From Hydrocarboniclastica marina (GTDB taxonomy: Bacteria; Pseudomonadota; Gammaproteobacteria; Pseudomonadales; Oleiphilaceae): DNA of 64,000 nt. Each line of letters starts with the position of its first letter. The first letter of the stretch is position 1. Below the pieces are notes generated by a model. The model had not been told where the DNA came from, made no database searches, and was given only the letters and a program-made list of their open reading frames with translations. Shown in pieces: positions 1 to 8,987 of the stretch. The DNA lies in the NCBI RefSeq assembly GCF_004851605.1, contig NZ_CP031093.1, positions 2,976,692 through 3,040,691 on the forward strand, written 5' to 3'. The translations under genes were made by a program, and so were the position numbers.

Positions 1-631
1 TGTCACCCGTCGGTGGCTTGGTGAACTTGTAAGCCCCATGACTGGTGCCTATAGCAATGGCCAGGGCATCGACGTGGGTGCGCTTGACGAAGTCGGCCGC
101 TTCTTCCGGGTCAGTGAGCATCTGGGTGTGATCCAGCTTCCCTTCAGCACCGATGCCGTCCTCTTCACCCGCCATGCCCGTTTCCAGAGACCCCAGGCAA
201 CCCAGCTCACCTTCCACGGAAACACCACAGGCGTGGGCCATGTCGACAGTCTGCCGGGTAACGCGAACGTTATAGTCGTAATCGGTCGGGGTCTTGCCGT
301 CTTCGCCGAGGGAGCCGTCCATCATGACCGACGAGAATCCCAGCTGAATCGAACGCTGACACACGGAAGGGCTGGTGCCGTGGTCCTGGTGCATGACCAC
401 GGGGATATGGGGAAACTCTTCGATTGCGGCAAGAATCAAATGGCGCAGGAACGGTGCCCCAGCGTACTTTCGTGCCCCAGCTGACGCCTGGACGATAACC
501 GGGCTGTCGGTCTGGTCGGCGGCCTCCATAATGGCGCGCATCTGCTCCAGATTATTGACGTTAAAGGCTGGCACACCGTATTGGTATTCCGCTGCATGGT
601 CCAGCAGCTGGCGCATTGATATCAGAGCCAT
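1..631 (-). CDS. fba: Class II fructose-bisphosphate aldolase, 3' end cut by window edge
   Basis: Reversible aldol cleavage of fructose 1,6-bisphosphate to dihydroxyacetone phosphate and glyceraldehyde 3-phosphate, in the cytoplasm. The reverse-strand protein begins [20 protein letters not shown]. It carries the zinc-site stretch [10 protein letters not shown] (about residues 78-87) and the [10 protein letters not shown] segment of class II enzymes. About 210 residues are visible, and the C-terminus with the remaining zinc ligands lies beyond position 1. The start is supported by AAGGAG about seven bases upstream of the ATG. It lies downstream of pgk on the same strand, as in the epd-pgk-fba order of many gammaproteobacteria. 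The 125-bp gap to pgk holds a perfect 16-bp palindrome and a GC-rich hairpin, so separate regulation or processing is possible. The family call is firm. Confidence 0.95.
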   Translation of the reverse strand, partial: MALISMRQLLDHAAEYQYGVPAFNVNNLEQMRAIMEAADQTDSPVIVQASAGARKYAGAPFLRHLILAAIEEFPHIPVVMHQDHGTSPSVCQRSIQLGFSSVMMDGSLGEDGKTPTDYDYNVRVTRQTVDMAHACGVSVEGELGCLGSLETGMAGEEDGIGAEGKLDHTQMLTDPEEAADFVKRTHVDALAIAIGTSHGAYKFTKPPTGD

Positions 632-659
632 GTTGCTCTCCTTAAGCGAGTGAGAGAAG

Positions 660-675
660 CACTGCAATTGCAGTG
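660..675. promoter_or_regulatory. Perfect 16-bp palindrome upstream of fba
   Basis: CACTGCAATTGCAGTG is a perfect inverted repeat lying 28 bp upstream of the fba start codon, close to its ribosome-binding site. A symmetric site here could be an operator for a dimeric regulator, but I recognise no known consensus. A related 12-mer, CTGCAGTTGCAG, occurs at 30468-30479 between the EAL gene and the ABC importer. Function is inferred only from symmetry and position. Confidence 0.35.
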
Positions 676-705
676 GTCCCGTATGTGTATGAGGTCGGCC
701 GGCTG

Positions 706-731
706 CCGGGGGTCTTTGGCCGAACCCCCGG
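706..731 (-). other. GC-rich hairpin between pgk and fba
   Basis: A 7-bp perfect stem (CCGGGGG at 706-712, CCCCCGG at 725-731) with a 12-nt loop lies in the pgk-fba gap. In the direction of transcription it is followed by a GC-rich stretch and not by a T-run, so it is not a classical intrinsic terminator. It could be an attenuating or mRNA-processing structure between co-transcribed genes. Confidence 0.35.
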
Positions 732-756
732 ATAGAGGCGCCGGGCTGAGGTCGGT

Positions 757-1917
757 TTAGCTGCCACGCTGTTCCAGGATGGCTACCGCAGGCAGCTCCT
801 TCCCTTCAACAAATTCGAGAAAGGCGCCACCGCCGGTCGAGATATAGGAAATCTGCGCATTCACGCCGTACTTGTCAACCGCGGCCACAGTATCCCCGCC
901 GCCCGCCAGGGAGAATGCTTCGCTCTCGGCTATTGCCCGGGCAAGCGCTTCGGTACCCTTGCTGAACTGTTCGATTTCAAACACACCGACCGGACCATTC
1001 CAGAGGATGGTTTTGGCATCTTTGAGCATTTCTGCCAGGCGGATGCTCGTGTCCGGACCGATGTCGAGAATCATGTCATCAGCGTCCAGATCATCGATCA
1101 GCTTGACGGTCGCCTCGGCCGTTTCGGAAAACTCCTTGGCCACCACTACATCGCTGGGAAGCGGAATATTCACCGCCTCTGCAATTTTACGGGCATTATC
1201 GAGCAGTTCGTGTTCGCACAGGGACTTGCCGACATCGTGGCCGGCGGCGGCCAGAAACGTGTTGGCAATGCCACCGCCGACGATGATCTGGTCGCAGATG
1301 CGCGACAGGGCATTGAGCACGTCGAGCTTGGTCGATACCTTTGAGCCGCCGACTATGGCAACGACGGGTTTGGCCGGCTTGTCCAAAGCCTTGGCCAATG
1401 CTTCCAGTTCGGCCGCCAGCAACGGTCCCGCACAGGCCTCCGGCGCGAACCGGGCGACGCCGTGAGTTGAGGCCTGCGCACGATGGGCGGTACCGAAGGC
1501 GTCCATGACGTAGAGGTCGCAGAGGTTTGCGTATCGCTTTGCGAGGTCTTCGTCGTCCTTTTTCTCTCCCTTGTTGAAACGCACGTTCTCAAACAGGACG
1601 ACCTCACCTTCGGCCACTTCGACCCCGTCGAGATAGTCACGTACGAGACGCACCGTCTGACCCAATGCTTTGCTCAGGTAGTCTGCGACCGGCTTGAGCG
1701 AGGCCGCCTCGTCAAATTGCCCTTCCTCCGGACGGCCGAGATGCGACATCAGCATGACTCGGGCACCGGCATCGCGCGCCTTGACTATGGTCGGGAGGGA
1801 GGCCTGGATCCGCGCAGCACTGGTGACCACGCCATCTTTTACCGGTACGTTTAGGTCTTCACGGATCAGTACGCGCCGGCCCTTGAGGTCCAGGTCGGTC
1901 ATCTTCTTGATGGTCAT
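757..1917 (-). CDS. pgk: Phosphoglycerate kinase
   Basis: Transfers phosphate between 1,3-bisphosphoglycerate and ADP in glycolysis, or the reverse in gluconeogenesis. At 386 aa it matches the usual bacterial length. The N-terminal domain shows [13 protein letters not shown] and the substrate loop [12 protein letters not shown]. The nucleotide domain shows [12 protein letters not shown] and the C-terminal [17 protein letters not shown] motif. The start [13 protein letters not shown] is preceded by AAGGGT eight bases upstream. It sits 91 bp downstream of epd and 125 bp upstream of fba, all on the minus strand, so the three are probably co-transcribed at least in part. Nothing is unusual in the protein. 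Confidence 0.97.
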   Translation of the reverse strand: MTIKKMTDLDLKGRRVLIREDLNVPVKDGVVTSAARIQASLPTIVKARDAGARVMLMSHLGRPEEGQFDEAASLKPVADYLSKALGQTVRLVRDYLDGVEVAEGEVVLFENVRFNKGEKKDDEDLAKRYANLCDLYVMDAFGTAHRAQASTHGVARFAPEACAGPLLAAELEALAKALDKPAKPVVAIVGGSKVSTKLDVLNALSRICDQIIVGGGIANTFLAAAGHDVGKSLCEHELLDNARKIAEAVNIPLPSDVVVAKEFSETAEATVKLIDDLDADDMILDIGPDTSIRLAEMLKDAKTILWNGPVGVFEIEQFSKGTEALARAIAESEAFSLAGGGDTVAAVDKYGVNAQISYISTGGGAFLEFVEGKELPAVAILEQRGS

Positions 1918-2008
1918 CAGTTTACCCTTGGCTTGATAAATCCATTAAAAGCGACATTCTTGCCTGAATTCGCGCTAGAGCAAAGTTTCCATTTCGAAAC
2001 ACAACTCA

Positions 2009-3088
2009 TCAGTATCCTTTCCCCGTCAGCCAGTAGCGGCTGAGATCAAGCATACGATTGGCAAAACCCCACTCGTTATCGAACCAGCACAGCACCTTCA
2101 CCATGCGCTTACCACTCACCCGGGTCTGGCCTCCATCCACAATCACTGAGCGCGAGTCATGGTTGAAGTCCCGGCTGGCCAGAAGTTCGTCGGTGTAGCC
2201 CATGATGTGGTGCAGAGGGCCCGCGGCAATATCCCGCAGGACGGCGTTGACCCTATCCACCGTCACATCACTACCGAGGTTCGCCGTCATATCGATAGCT
2301 GAAACATTGATCGTAGGTACCCTCATCGCAACGGCGCTGAATCGTCCGGTAAGCTCCGGCAAAACCCGATCAATACCGCGCGCGAGCCCGGTCTCCACCG
2401 GGACGATATTGGCCAGGGCGCTGCGCGTCCGTCGCAGGTCTCGATTGTGATAGGCATCGATAACCGGCTGATCATTCATGGCGGCGTGGATCGTGGTCAG
2501 CGCTGCCTCCCTCACGCCAAAGGCGCGGTGAAGGCAATCAATGACGGGCACGATACAGTTGGTGGTACAGGAGGCGGCTGAAACAATGCGATCAGATCCC
2601 AGCAAAGACGCTTCGTTAACGCCCATAACGACGGTTCGATCGACATCGGCCTCAGCCGGCTGGGAGAACAGAACCCGGGCGGCGCCCTGGCGCAGGTGCA
2701 GTTCCGCGGTCTCCCGATCACTGAAAGCCCCGGTGCATTCCAGCACCAGGTCGATATCCAAACCCTGCCAGGGCAGTTTGCCTACGTCCGGCTCGGAACT
2801 CACCGCTATGCGATCACCCTGGACCCACAGCGCGCCATCCCTTGCTGCCACCTCGCCCGGGAATCGACCGTGGGTGGTGTCATACCGGGTCAGGTGGGCG
2901 ATCGTCTCAAGATCAGAAAGCTCGTTGATAGCGACCACGGCAAAGTCCTGCCGATAGCCATTCTCATACAAAGCCCGAAGGACACCCTGGCCAATGCGGC
3001 CGTAGCCGTTAATCGCAAGCCGGAAGCACTTATCCGACCCCCTGTTGCTGGCAATGTGACCTGACGCTTTATCTGGCCCTGGGCCCAT
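2009..3088 (-). CDS. epd: Type I glyceraldehyde-3-phosphate / erythrose-4-phosphate dehydrogenase
   Basis: NAD-dependent aldehyde dehydrogenase of the GAPDH fold. The sequence has the Rossmann start RLAINGYGRIGQG, the catalytic cysteine motif SAASCTTNCIVPVI and the substrate-binding CWFDNEWGFANRM. The segments TTIHAAMNDQPVIDAYH, DLRRTRSALANIVPVETGL and AVAMRVPTINVSAID resemble E. coli Epd more than classical GapA. This suggests erythrose-4-phosphate oxidation toward pyridoxal phosphate, but a glycolytic or gluconeogenic role cannot be excluded. The order tkt-epd-pgk-fba supports Epd. Start choice: ATG at 3088 has AGGA nine bases upstream; an in-frame ATG at 3121 would add 11 residues. Either start leaves an N-terminal extension of at least 22 residues before the Rossmann strand, which is unusual for the family. 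Confidence 0.85.
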   Translation of the reverse strand: MGPGPDKASGHIASNRGSDKCFRLAINGYGRIGQGVLRALYENGYRQDFAVVAINELSDLETIAHLTRYDTTHGRFPGEVAARDGALWVQGDRIAVSSEPDVGKLPWQGLDIDLVLECTGAFSDRETAELHLRQGAARVLFSQPAEADVDRTVVMGVNEASLLGSDRIVSAASCTTNCIVPVIDCLHRAFGVREAALTTIHAAMNDQPVIDAYHNRDLRRTRSALANIVPVETGLARGIDRVLPELTGRFSAVAMRVPTINVSAIDMTANLGSDVTVDRVNAVLRDIAAGPLHHIMGYTDELLASRDFNHDSRSVIVDGGQTRVSGKRMVKVLCWFDNEWGFANRMLDLSRYWLTGKGY

Positions 3089-3178
3089 GGAATGTCCTGC
3101 TGATTCGCCGCTATGTATCAATGGTTGGCCGGCACATGTTTGAGCTGGCAGACCTGATCGGGTGGTCGATAGTCGGCG

Positions 3179-5179
3179 TCAGCCCTCCAGCAACTCTTCT
3201 GCAACAGTTACGACGTGGTCGACAGTGAAACCGAACATGTTGAACAGCTCACCTGCTGGTGCCGACTCGCCAAAACTGGTCATGCCGACAATACGACCGT
3301 CGAGGCCGACATACTTGTACCAGTAGTCGGCAATACCGGCTTCGATAGCGATACGGTTGGCAATATCCAGGGGCAACACGGCTTGTCTGTACTCGGGACT
3401 CTGCGCGTCGAAACGATCAGTCGAGGGCATGGATACCACACGCACCCTGTGCCCTTTAGTACGAAGGGTGGCAGCGCTGTCTTGGGCGAGCCCCACCTCT
3501 GACCCGGTTGCGATGAGGATCAGATCAGGTTGACCTTCGCTATCGGACAGGATGTAGGCACCTTTCTCGATGTCGGCAACCTGAGCTTCCGTCCGGTCCT
3601 GATGCGCCAGCGCCTGGCGGGAAAAAACAAGCGCGCTGGGACCGTCGGCCCGGGTAATGGCGGCCTTCCAGGCGACCGCAGATTCGACAGTGTCGCAGGG
3701 ACGCCAGACGCTCATGTTCGGGGTGGTTCGCAGAGAGGCCAATTGCTCGACAGGCTGATGCGTCGGGCCATCTTCGCCCAGACCGATGGAATCATGGGTA
3801 TAGACGAAGATGCTACGCTGCTTCATCAGCGCAGCCATTCGCACGGCGTTGCGGGCATACTCCATAAAGATCAGGAATGTCGCGCCGTAGGGCACGAAGC
3901 CGCCGTGTAGCGCGATACCGTTCATGATAGCGCTCATACCGAATTCGCGGACGCCGTAATAGATGTAGTTGCCGGCGGCGTCGTCCCGTGTCAGACCTTT
4001 ACTTTGCGACCATAAGGTCAGGTTTGAACCGGCCAGGTCAGCTGACCCACCCATCAGTTCGGGAACCAGGGCGCCATAGGCGTTGAGCGCGTTCTGCGAG
4101 GCTTTGCGGCTGGCTATGGTCTCGCCCTTTTCCTGGAGCTCTGCAATGTAGGCGTCAGCCTGGCTTGCAAAGTCTGCTGGCAGCTCGCCAGTCAGGCGCC
4201 GCTTGAGTTCGCGGCCAAGCTCGGGGAATGCTTTTTCGTAGGCGGCGAATTTTTCATCCCAGGTGGCTTCTGCATCGCGGCCCCTTCGACGTGCATCCCA
4301 GCCTTGATAAACCTCTTCCGGAATTTCAAAAGGCCCGTGCGTCCAGCCCAGGTTCTCGCGGGTCGCAGCGATCTCGATATCCCCAAGGGCCGCACCGTGG
4401 CAGGCTTCAGTGCCCTGCTTGTTGGGAGCGCCGAAGCCGATGATGGTCTTGCAGCAAATCAAGGTCGGCTGCCGGGTATTGGAGCGGGCCTGCTCGACCG
4501 CCTGCCGGATAGCTTCGCCATCGTGGCCGTCGACGGCCGGGATCACCTGCCATCCATAGGACTCGAACCGCTTGGGTGTGTCGTCAGTGAACCAGCCCTC
4601 GACCTCGCCATCTATCGAGATGCCGTTATCGTCGTAGAACATGATCAGTTTGCCCAGACCCAGCGTTCCCGCCAGGGAGCATACTTCGTGCGAAATGCCC
4701 TCCATCAGGCAGCCGTCTCCCAGGAAAGCATAGGTGTAGTGGTCGACAACTTCATGGCCGCCGCGATTGAACTGTGCAGCGAGGGCTCGCTCGGCTATAG
4801 CCATGCCCACGGCATTGGCAATGCCCTGCCCAAGTGGCCCGGTGGTGGTCTGCACACCCGGGGTGTAGCCGTACTCGGGATGGCCCGGCGTTTTCGAGTG
4901 AAGCTGGCGGAAATTCTTGAGATCTTCAATGGACAAGTCATAGCCGCTGAGATGCAGCAGGCTGTAAATCAGCATGGATCCATGGCCGTTCGACAGCACG
5001 AAGCGGTCGCGATTGGCCCACGCCGGATTGGCCGGGTTGTGAACCAGGAAGTCATTCCATAGAACTTCGGCAATATCAGCCATGCCCATCGGCGCGCCCG
5101 GATGTCCTGATTGAGCCTGTTGCACAGCGTCCATGCTGAGGGCGCGTATGGCGTTGGCGAGATCTTTACGTGCGGGCAT
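3179..5179 (-). CDS. tkt: Transketolase
   Basis: Thiamine-diphosphate enzyme moving two-carbon ketol units between sugar phosphates in the pentose phosphate pathway. The start [20 protein letters not shown] aligns with the start of E. coli TktA, so I use the ATG at 5179 and not the ATG at 5194; GGAG lies nine bases upstream. Seen motifs include [14 protein letters not shown], the TPP/Mg segment from GDGCLMEG to [10 protein letters not shown], and the pyrimidine-domain [20 protein letters not shown]. At 666 aa it is full length. It lies 90 bp upstream of epd on the same strand, and the terminator at 5299-5326 separates it from the flagellar genes upstream, so it likely has its own promoter within 5180-5298. 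Confidence 0.97.
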   Translation of the reverse strand: MPARKDLANAIRALSMDAVQQAQSGHPGAPMGMADIAEVLWNDFLVHNPANPAWANRDRFVLSNGHGSMLIYSLLHLSGYDLSIEDLKNFRQLHSKTPGHPEYGYTPGVQTTTGPLGQGIANAVGMAIAERALAAQFNRGGHEVVDHYTYAFLGDGCLMEGISHEVCSLAGTLGLGKLIMFYDDNGISIDGEVEGWFTDDTPKRFESYGWQVIPAVDGHDGEAIRQAVEQARSNTRQPTLICCKTIIGFGAPNKQGTEACHGAALGDIEIAATRENLGWTHGPFEIPEEVYQGWDARRRGRDAEATWDEKFAAYEKAFPELGRELKRRLTGELPADFASQADAYIAELQEKGETIASRKASQNALNAYGALVPELMGGSADLAGSNLTLWSQSKGLTRDDAAGNYIYYGVREFGMSAIMNGIALHGGFVPYGATFLIFMEYARNAVRMAALMKQRSIFVYTHDSIGLGEDGPTHQPVEQLASLRTTPNMSVWRPCDTVESAVAWKAAITRADGPSALVFSRQALAHQDRTEAQVADIEKGAYILSDSEGQPDLILIATGSEVGLAQDSAATLRTKGHRVRVVSMPSTDRFDAQSPEYRQAVLPLDIANRIAIEAGIADYWYKYVGLDGRIVGMTSFGESAPAGELFNMFGFTVDHVVTVAEELLEG

Positions 5180-5298
5180 CCAGAGTTTCTCCACTCATTA
5201 CTTTAGATAAGCCGAAAGGTACGGTTCTACTTTCGAGGGGCGGCTATTTTCGCCGATTCCGGGGCAACGGGGCAAATCAGAGTTGCCTGAAAGTTGCC

Positions 5299-5326
5299 AA
5301 AAAAACGCCTGCAACAAGGCAGGCGT
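5299..5326 (-). terminator. Intrinsic terminator after flgT
   Basis: On the minus strand an 8-bp perfect stem (ACGCCTGC / GCAGGCGT) with a 6-nt loop is followed directly by six or more Ts (plus-strand A-run ending at 5305). It lies about 85 bp after the flgT stop and before tkt. The surrounding 70-codon open frame (5198-5410) contains this structure and is not treated as a gene. Confidence 0.85.
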
Positions 5327-5410
5327 AAACAGAGGAACTTCACTACGGTAGATTCTGAAGCCAAGCCACGCTATTTCAGCACGCAAAGCTCGGGGATCCG
5401 TCGGTAGCAA

Positions 5411-6643
5411 TCACCAGATAATCGCGACATCCTCCTTCTGGATATTGCGCTGCCCAGCCTGGACCGGCAGGCGGCCCCGGGCGAACTCCGGATGCACCTG
5501 ATCTATCTCCAGTTGAGTCTGGGTTGGCTGCAACTCATAACCACTCCCGGGCGCATCGAGGAATTCGAAGCGCCGGTAAATGCTCATCGCTTGCCCGGGG
5601 CGCAGGCCTGAGGCCGCGCCTGCGTTCACATAGATCTGATCCCCATCCACCCGGGTAATACGGGTCATAAACGGTTGGCAGCGCAGCTCTGAGCCAATTT
5701 CAGACGCGGCCTGATCCAGCAGCGTCTTGACGGCCTGGCCATAGGCTGTCTGCATAAATCCCGGAGACATAAAGCCGACGCTGGCCGTTTTGACAGCATC
5801 CCATTCAGCGTGGGTCTGGTAACGTCTTTCCATGATGGGCGAGCCGCTGAATCCGTCATGCACCACCAGATCAAGCGCAAAACGCCGGTCACGGTTACCT
5901 ACCCCCAGACCTCGCTTCCACCTGTCCAATATGGAAGTACCCCAAGCGTCGGGATCAACGGGCCCGAGATCACGGATGACCCCGGACACCACGAATTGAA
6001 CATCCAGCTCTTGTGCCAGGGCTGACGACCTGTGCAGCGCGTTGTCAGCCTCCGCCACCGTCGGCGCATTGCGCACGTCCGTATAAAGCTGGCGTTGAGT
6101 GATTGCCAGCGGCTCAACACTGTCACCTGTAAGCAGTCGCTGATACAGATACTCGGGTAGCGCGCGCTCAGCATCGTACAGCCCGCCAAGTTCTGCGCCC
6201 GAAGGATGGGCCAAGGGAAAGCCCGAGACGGCTACCCGCTTGCGTAAACCCTGGGCTTCAGAACCTTCGCAAAGCCCGCTCTCAACCATATCCGCTTCGA
6301 TAGTCACCAGCGCGTAGTCGCCTTCGAACCGCTCGCTGACAACCCGGACTTCCCGCGCTCGAGCCTTGCTGCTCACGGTCAGGCGTGAATCAGTCAGCAC
6401 GCCGTTCTCGACGGTCTCTTCACTGGCAACTCTCGCCTGGAGTCTGAAGGCGGCCTCCCTGAGCGCCTCATCCTTGGCTCTGGCAAGCGCTTGCTGTTCG
6501 TCGCCGAACTCAACCAAAGACTGCCCTGTGGCGCGGACCCATTCCGCCCGAGCCTCCCCCCCCGAAAGGAGCAGCGCCACCAGCAGAAATACATTGGCCG
6601 CCGGAAAAAGCCAGCCGCCCCATCGGGTATCTTCAATCCTCAT
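5411..6643 (-). CDS. flgT: Flagellar assembly protein FlgT
   Basis: Periplasmic protein that builds the H-ring around the flagellar basal body in Vibrio and relatives, helping stator assembly and outer-membrane penetration. The 410-aa protein has a signal peptide (hydrophobic stretch about residues 13-33, ending GGEARA). Then come an N-terminal domain starting EWVRATGQSLVEFGDEQQAL, a middle domain with KRVAVSGFPLAHP, and a C-terminal domain with NAGAASGLRPGQAMSIYR. This order matches FlgT. CGGAG lies six bases before the start. It follows the flgP-like gene by 41 bp and is closed by a terminator, so the two form a short transcript. No other flagellar genes are in the window. Confidence 0.88.
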   Translation of the reverse strand: MRIEDTRWGGWLFPAANVFLLVALLLSGGEARAEWVRATGQSLVEFGDEQQALARAKDEALREAAFRLQARVASEETVENGVLTDSRLTVSSKARAREVRVVSERFEGDYALVTIEADMVESGLCEGSEAQGLRKRVAVSGFPLAHPSGAELGGLYDAERALPEYLYQRLLTGDSVEPLAITQRQLYTDVRNAPTVAEADNALHRSSALAQELDVQFVVSGVIRDLGPVDPDAWGTSILDRWKRGLGVGNRDRRFALDLVVHDGFSGSPIMERRYQTHAEWDAVKTASVGFMSPGFMQTAYGQAVKTLLDQAASEIGSELRCQPFMTRITRVDGDQIYVNAGAASGLRPGQAMSIYRRFEFLDAPGSGYELQPTQTQLEIDQVHPEFARGRLPVQAGQRNIQKEDVAIIW

Positions 6644-6684
6644 GATTTCTCCGGCGCGTGACGTTATGCGTGGACGGGCCCAAC

Positions 6685-7254
6685 TCAGCGATCGCCCAGA
6701 AAATACAGGGAGTCGACGTTCGCCCGCGCGCGCGTCTCGACATCCCCGGATGCGCCGCTAAGACCCGGTATGGGTTCGGAGCACAGCGATACATTGCGCG
6801 GCGACAGCTGGGCGAGGCAGTCACGAAATCTTGGCTCTAGCGTCAACTCCATTACGGTTTCGATTAGGCCATCGCTGTGCTCATTGACCGCAATTATGCG
6901 GGCACCCCGGAGATAGGCGTCCACGTAGGCACGAAACCGATCGTTCTCTAGCACGAAGTCGTTAACGGTCGACCCGCCGTATATCACGCTGCCATAGACC
7001 CGCTCGGACAGGTTACGGTAGGCGTCAAGCCTTGAGGCCCTGCGGGCCTTAAGCCGTTCCCGTGTGTCGTGTCGCAGGCTCAGATCGGCAAAGGTCCCAA
7101 ACCCACTCTCCCGAACTGTAATTCGCTCAAACTCAGCATCTGTCGATTTCTGGGTGTGGGGCGAGGGGCCAGAGGCGCCTGGCACATAGAAAACACAACC
7201 CGCCAGCGCAGACAGCAGCAGCATTGCCGTTAGCAGGCCTATCTTGGGTTTCAT
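6685..7254 (-). CDS. flgP: FlgP-like LPP20-family outer membrane lipoprotein
   Basis: Likely lipoprotein of the flagellar outer ring. The start MKPKIGLLTAMLLLSALAGC contains a lipobox (LAGC) with cysteine at residue 20. GGAG lies about seven bases before the ATG at 7254, better placed than the in-frame codon at 7278. The mature part includes RLKARRASRLDAYRNLSERV and a C-terminal half resembling LPP20/FlgP proteins. The position directly upstream of flgT supports the role, since flgO, flgP and flgT cluster in vibrios; flgO is not seen here. A sigma-54-like element lies at 7316-7331. The protein family is well supported; the exact symbol is an inference from context. Confidence 0.72.
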   Translation of the reverse strand: MKPKIGLLTAMLLLSALAGCVFYVPGASGPSPHTQKSTDAEFERITVRESGFGTFADLSLRHDTRERLKARRASRLDAYRNLSERVYGSVIYGGSTVNDFVLENDRFRAYVDAYLRGARIIAVNEHSDGLIETVMELTLEPRFRDCLAQLSPRNVSLCSEPIPGLSGASGDVETRARANVDSLYFLGDR

Positions 7255-7315
7255 TACGTACTCCAGAGTTCGGGACAAAGCTGAGGACTTTGCGGGCTTT
7301 CGATACCCGATCTCA

Positions 7316-7331
7316 TGAAATACTCATGCCA
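7316..7331 (-). promoter_or_regulatory. Possible sigma-54 promoter for flgP-flgT
   Basis: On the minus strand TGGCATGAGTATTTCA matches the -24/-12 pattern TGGCACGNNNNTTGCW at all but two defined positions: C to T in the -24 box and G to T in the -12 box. The spacing is correct. It would start transcription about 50 nt before the flgP start codon. Flagellar genes of this class are RpoN-dependent in related bacteria, which fits. The imperfect -12 GC keeps confidence moderate. Confidence 0.45.
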
Positions 7332-7589
7332 CAAAGCGATTTTTATTTATTTTCAGTAGGATGAGACTTAACCCCCTCCAGGATTTCGCGTCATTTCGTA
7401 CACAGGCGGCAATTTACTGCCGCCGCCCTCCTGTCGCCGTTCTCAGCGACATATAAGCGTTTGCCTGCCACAACAAAAATTTACAGTTTCGGAACCCAAA
7501 AAAATCCGGTCTTGACTAAAATAAGTTACCAAAACATTTCATTATTTTAACAAGTTGTTGACTCTAACCATTTACAGGAAACGGCTACA
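7332..7589. other. AT-rich divergent intergenic region
   Basis: This non-coding stretch is clearly more AT-rich than its neighbours and separates flgP (minus) from the TraF-like gene (plus). TTGACT occurs at 7512-7517, but I see no convincing -10 at proper spacing. AGGAAA at 7575-7580 is the ribosome-binding site for the downstream gene. No RNA gene was recognised. Confidence 0.4.
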
Positions 7590-8855
7590 ATGCGTTTGAA
7601 CAAGCTTGCACTTTTCACCGGTCTGATCGCAGCCGCTGGCAGCGTCCAGGCCGCGCCTCCGGCGTTTACGGATGCACGAGCACTGGCTATGGGCGGCACC
7701 GGTGTTGCCTCCGGCCGCCCTTCCTCTGCGAGCTTCTATAATCCGGCGCTGTTGAGCATCCAGCACAAGCACAATCAGGATGACTTCAATATCACCCTGC
7801 CCTCGCTTAACGCGCGCGTGGCTGACGATGAAGACGTCATCGGGCAGGTGGATGACCTCCAGGACACTATTGATCAGTTCAACGAAGCGGTTGAGTCGTT
7901 CCAGAGCGGGGGTTCTCCAGAAAATGCCCGCGACGCCGCTCGTACCATGCAATCCCAGTTACGCGACTTCAACAAAGACGCCATGCGTGCCGACGTCGGC
8001 CTGTCCCTATCGTTTCAGAAGCCCGGAAAAGCTCTTGGCGTTGGCGTTTTTGCCGATGCATCCCTTCGAGCCAATGCTCGGGGAGAGTATGCCGACCAGG
8101 ATGACGCTTTCCTTTCAGGCATCATCGACGGCTCCCGTGCTATTGAGCTGATTGACACTGGCGATGAGGATCAAGTTAGCAACAACTACGAGCTCAGATC
8201 ACAGGGTCGTATTGTCGCTGCCGCCATGGCTGAAGTTGGCCTGACTCTTTCACGAGAATTCGAAATCAAAGGCAACGCACTGGCTCTCGGCGTCTCCCCC
8301 AAATTCGTCCAGCTTCGTACTTTTGACTACATCGCCAACGTTGCAGCGTTTGATGATGAAGACTTCGATGCCGAGGATCAGGAGACCACCAAGAACGGCT
8401 TCAACATGGACATCGGTGCTGCGTATACTTTCGGCGAGCATGAGCAGTGGGTTGCCGGCGCATCCATTCGCAACCTGATCCCCATGGAGCTGAAGACGGT
8501 CAACGACCAAAAAGTCGAGCTTAACCCCCAGATGACCGTTGGCATGGCTCACCGCAGTGATTGGCACACCCTTGCAATCGACCTGGACCTGACCAAGAAC
8601 GAAGCTTTCAGTTTTGAGGACGACACTCAGTGGCTGTCCGTCGGGGCTGAAGTAGACGTCTTTAACTCAGCGCAGCTGCGCGCGGGTGCCAGGCACAACA
8701 TAGCCCATGACAGCAGTACGAGTGATGGGATTGCGGAAAAGAACCAGCTCACGGCAGGTCTGGCGGTCAGCCCTTTCGGCATGCGTTTCGAGCTAGCGGC
8801 GCTCTTGGGCGACGGCGAGCTTGGCGGCGGTGCTGAGCTGGGGTTCATGTTCTGA
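7590..8855 (+). CDS. TraF-like outer membrane beta-barrel protein
   Basis: Predicted outer-membrane protein of 421 aa. It starts with a signal peptide (LFTGLIAAAGSVQAA, cleavage after about residue 21). Then follows an FadL/OmpP1-like N-terminus, ARALAMGGTGVASGRPSSAS with YNPALLS, typical of proteins annotated as conjugal transfer protein TraF (F-plasmid TraF-like family). Residues about 75-125 are acidic and probably coiled (DDLQDTIDQFNEAVESF). The rest alternates as barrel strands and ends in the aromatic GAELGFMF, a usual outer-membrane signature. Nothing around it is conjugative, so the family name should not be read as function; a role in uptake or envelope biology is open. It stands alone, closed by the terminator at 8907-8934. 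Confidence 0.75.
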   Translation: MRLNKLALFTGLIAAAGSVQAAPPAFTDARALAMGGTGVASGRPSSASFYNPALLSIQHKHNQDDFNITLPSLNARVADDEDVIGQVDDLQDTIDQFNEAVESFQSGGSPENARDAARTMQSQLRDFNKDAMRADVGLSLSFQKPGKALGVGVFADASLRANARGEYADQDDAFLSGIIDGSRAIELIDTGDEDQVSNNYELRSQGRIVAAAMAEVGLTLSREFEIKGNALALGVSPKFVQLRTFDYIANVAAFDDEDFDAEDQETTKNGFNMDIGAAYTFGEHEQWVAGASIRNLIPMELKTVNDQKVELNPQMTVGMAHRSDWHTLAIDLDLTKNEAFSFEDDTQWLSVGAEVDVFNSAQLRAGARHNIAHDSSTSDGIAEKNQLTAGLAVSPFGMRFELAALLGDGELGGGAELGFMF

Positions 8856-8906
8856 TCAGTTGATTCTGCAAGCTGCGCCGTCCAGGCTGCAGCGTAACCA
8901 GTCTGA

Positions 8907-8934
8907 AGAGCCGGAAGATTCCGGCTCTTTTTTT
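8907..8934 (+). terminator. Intrinsic terminator
   Basis: A stem of about nine base pairs (AGAGCCGGA / TCCGGCTCT) with a tight 4-nt loop is followed by seven Ts. It lies 52 bp after the TraF-like gene and before cca. Confidence 0.9.
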
Positions 8935-8987
8935 GTCAGCCGCTGCCCCCCATACTCTCCCGATATACAACAGACACTGGAGCACGC

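Noticed and set aside
872..1465. Long plus-strand frames over pgk, tkt, hisH, the RND gene and other genes
   Set aside because: They are antisense frames kept open by GC-rich codon use. The opposite strand in each case encodes a complete, recognised protein.
2009..3088. Calling the GAPDH-fold gene gapA
   Set aside because: The motif set and the tkt-epd-pgk-fba order fit Epd better, though the true substrate needs an assay.
5198..5410. 70-codon reading frame between tkt and flgT
   Set aside because: It contains the flgT terminator hairpin, has no ribosome-binding site and resembles no protein.
7590..8855. Conjugation gene
   Set aside because: The family name comes from similarity to TraF-like barrels; no other tra, mob or relaxase gene is present.
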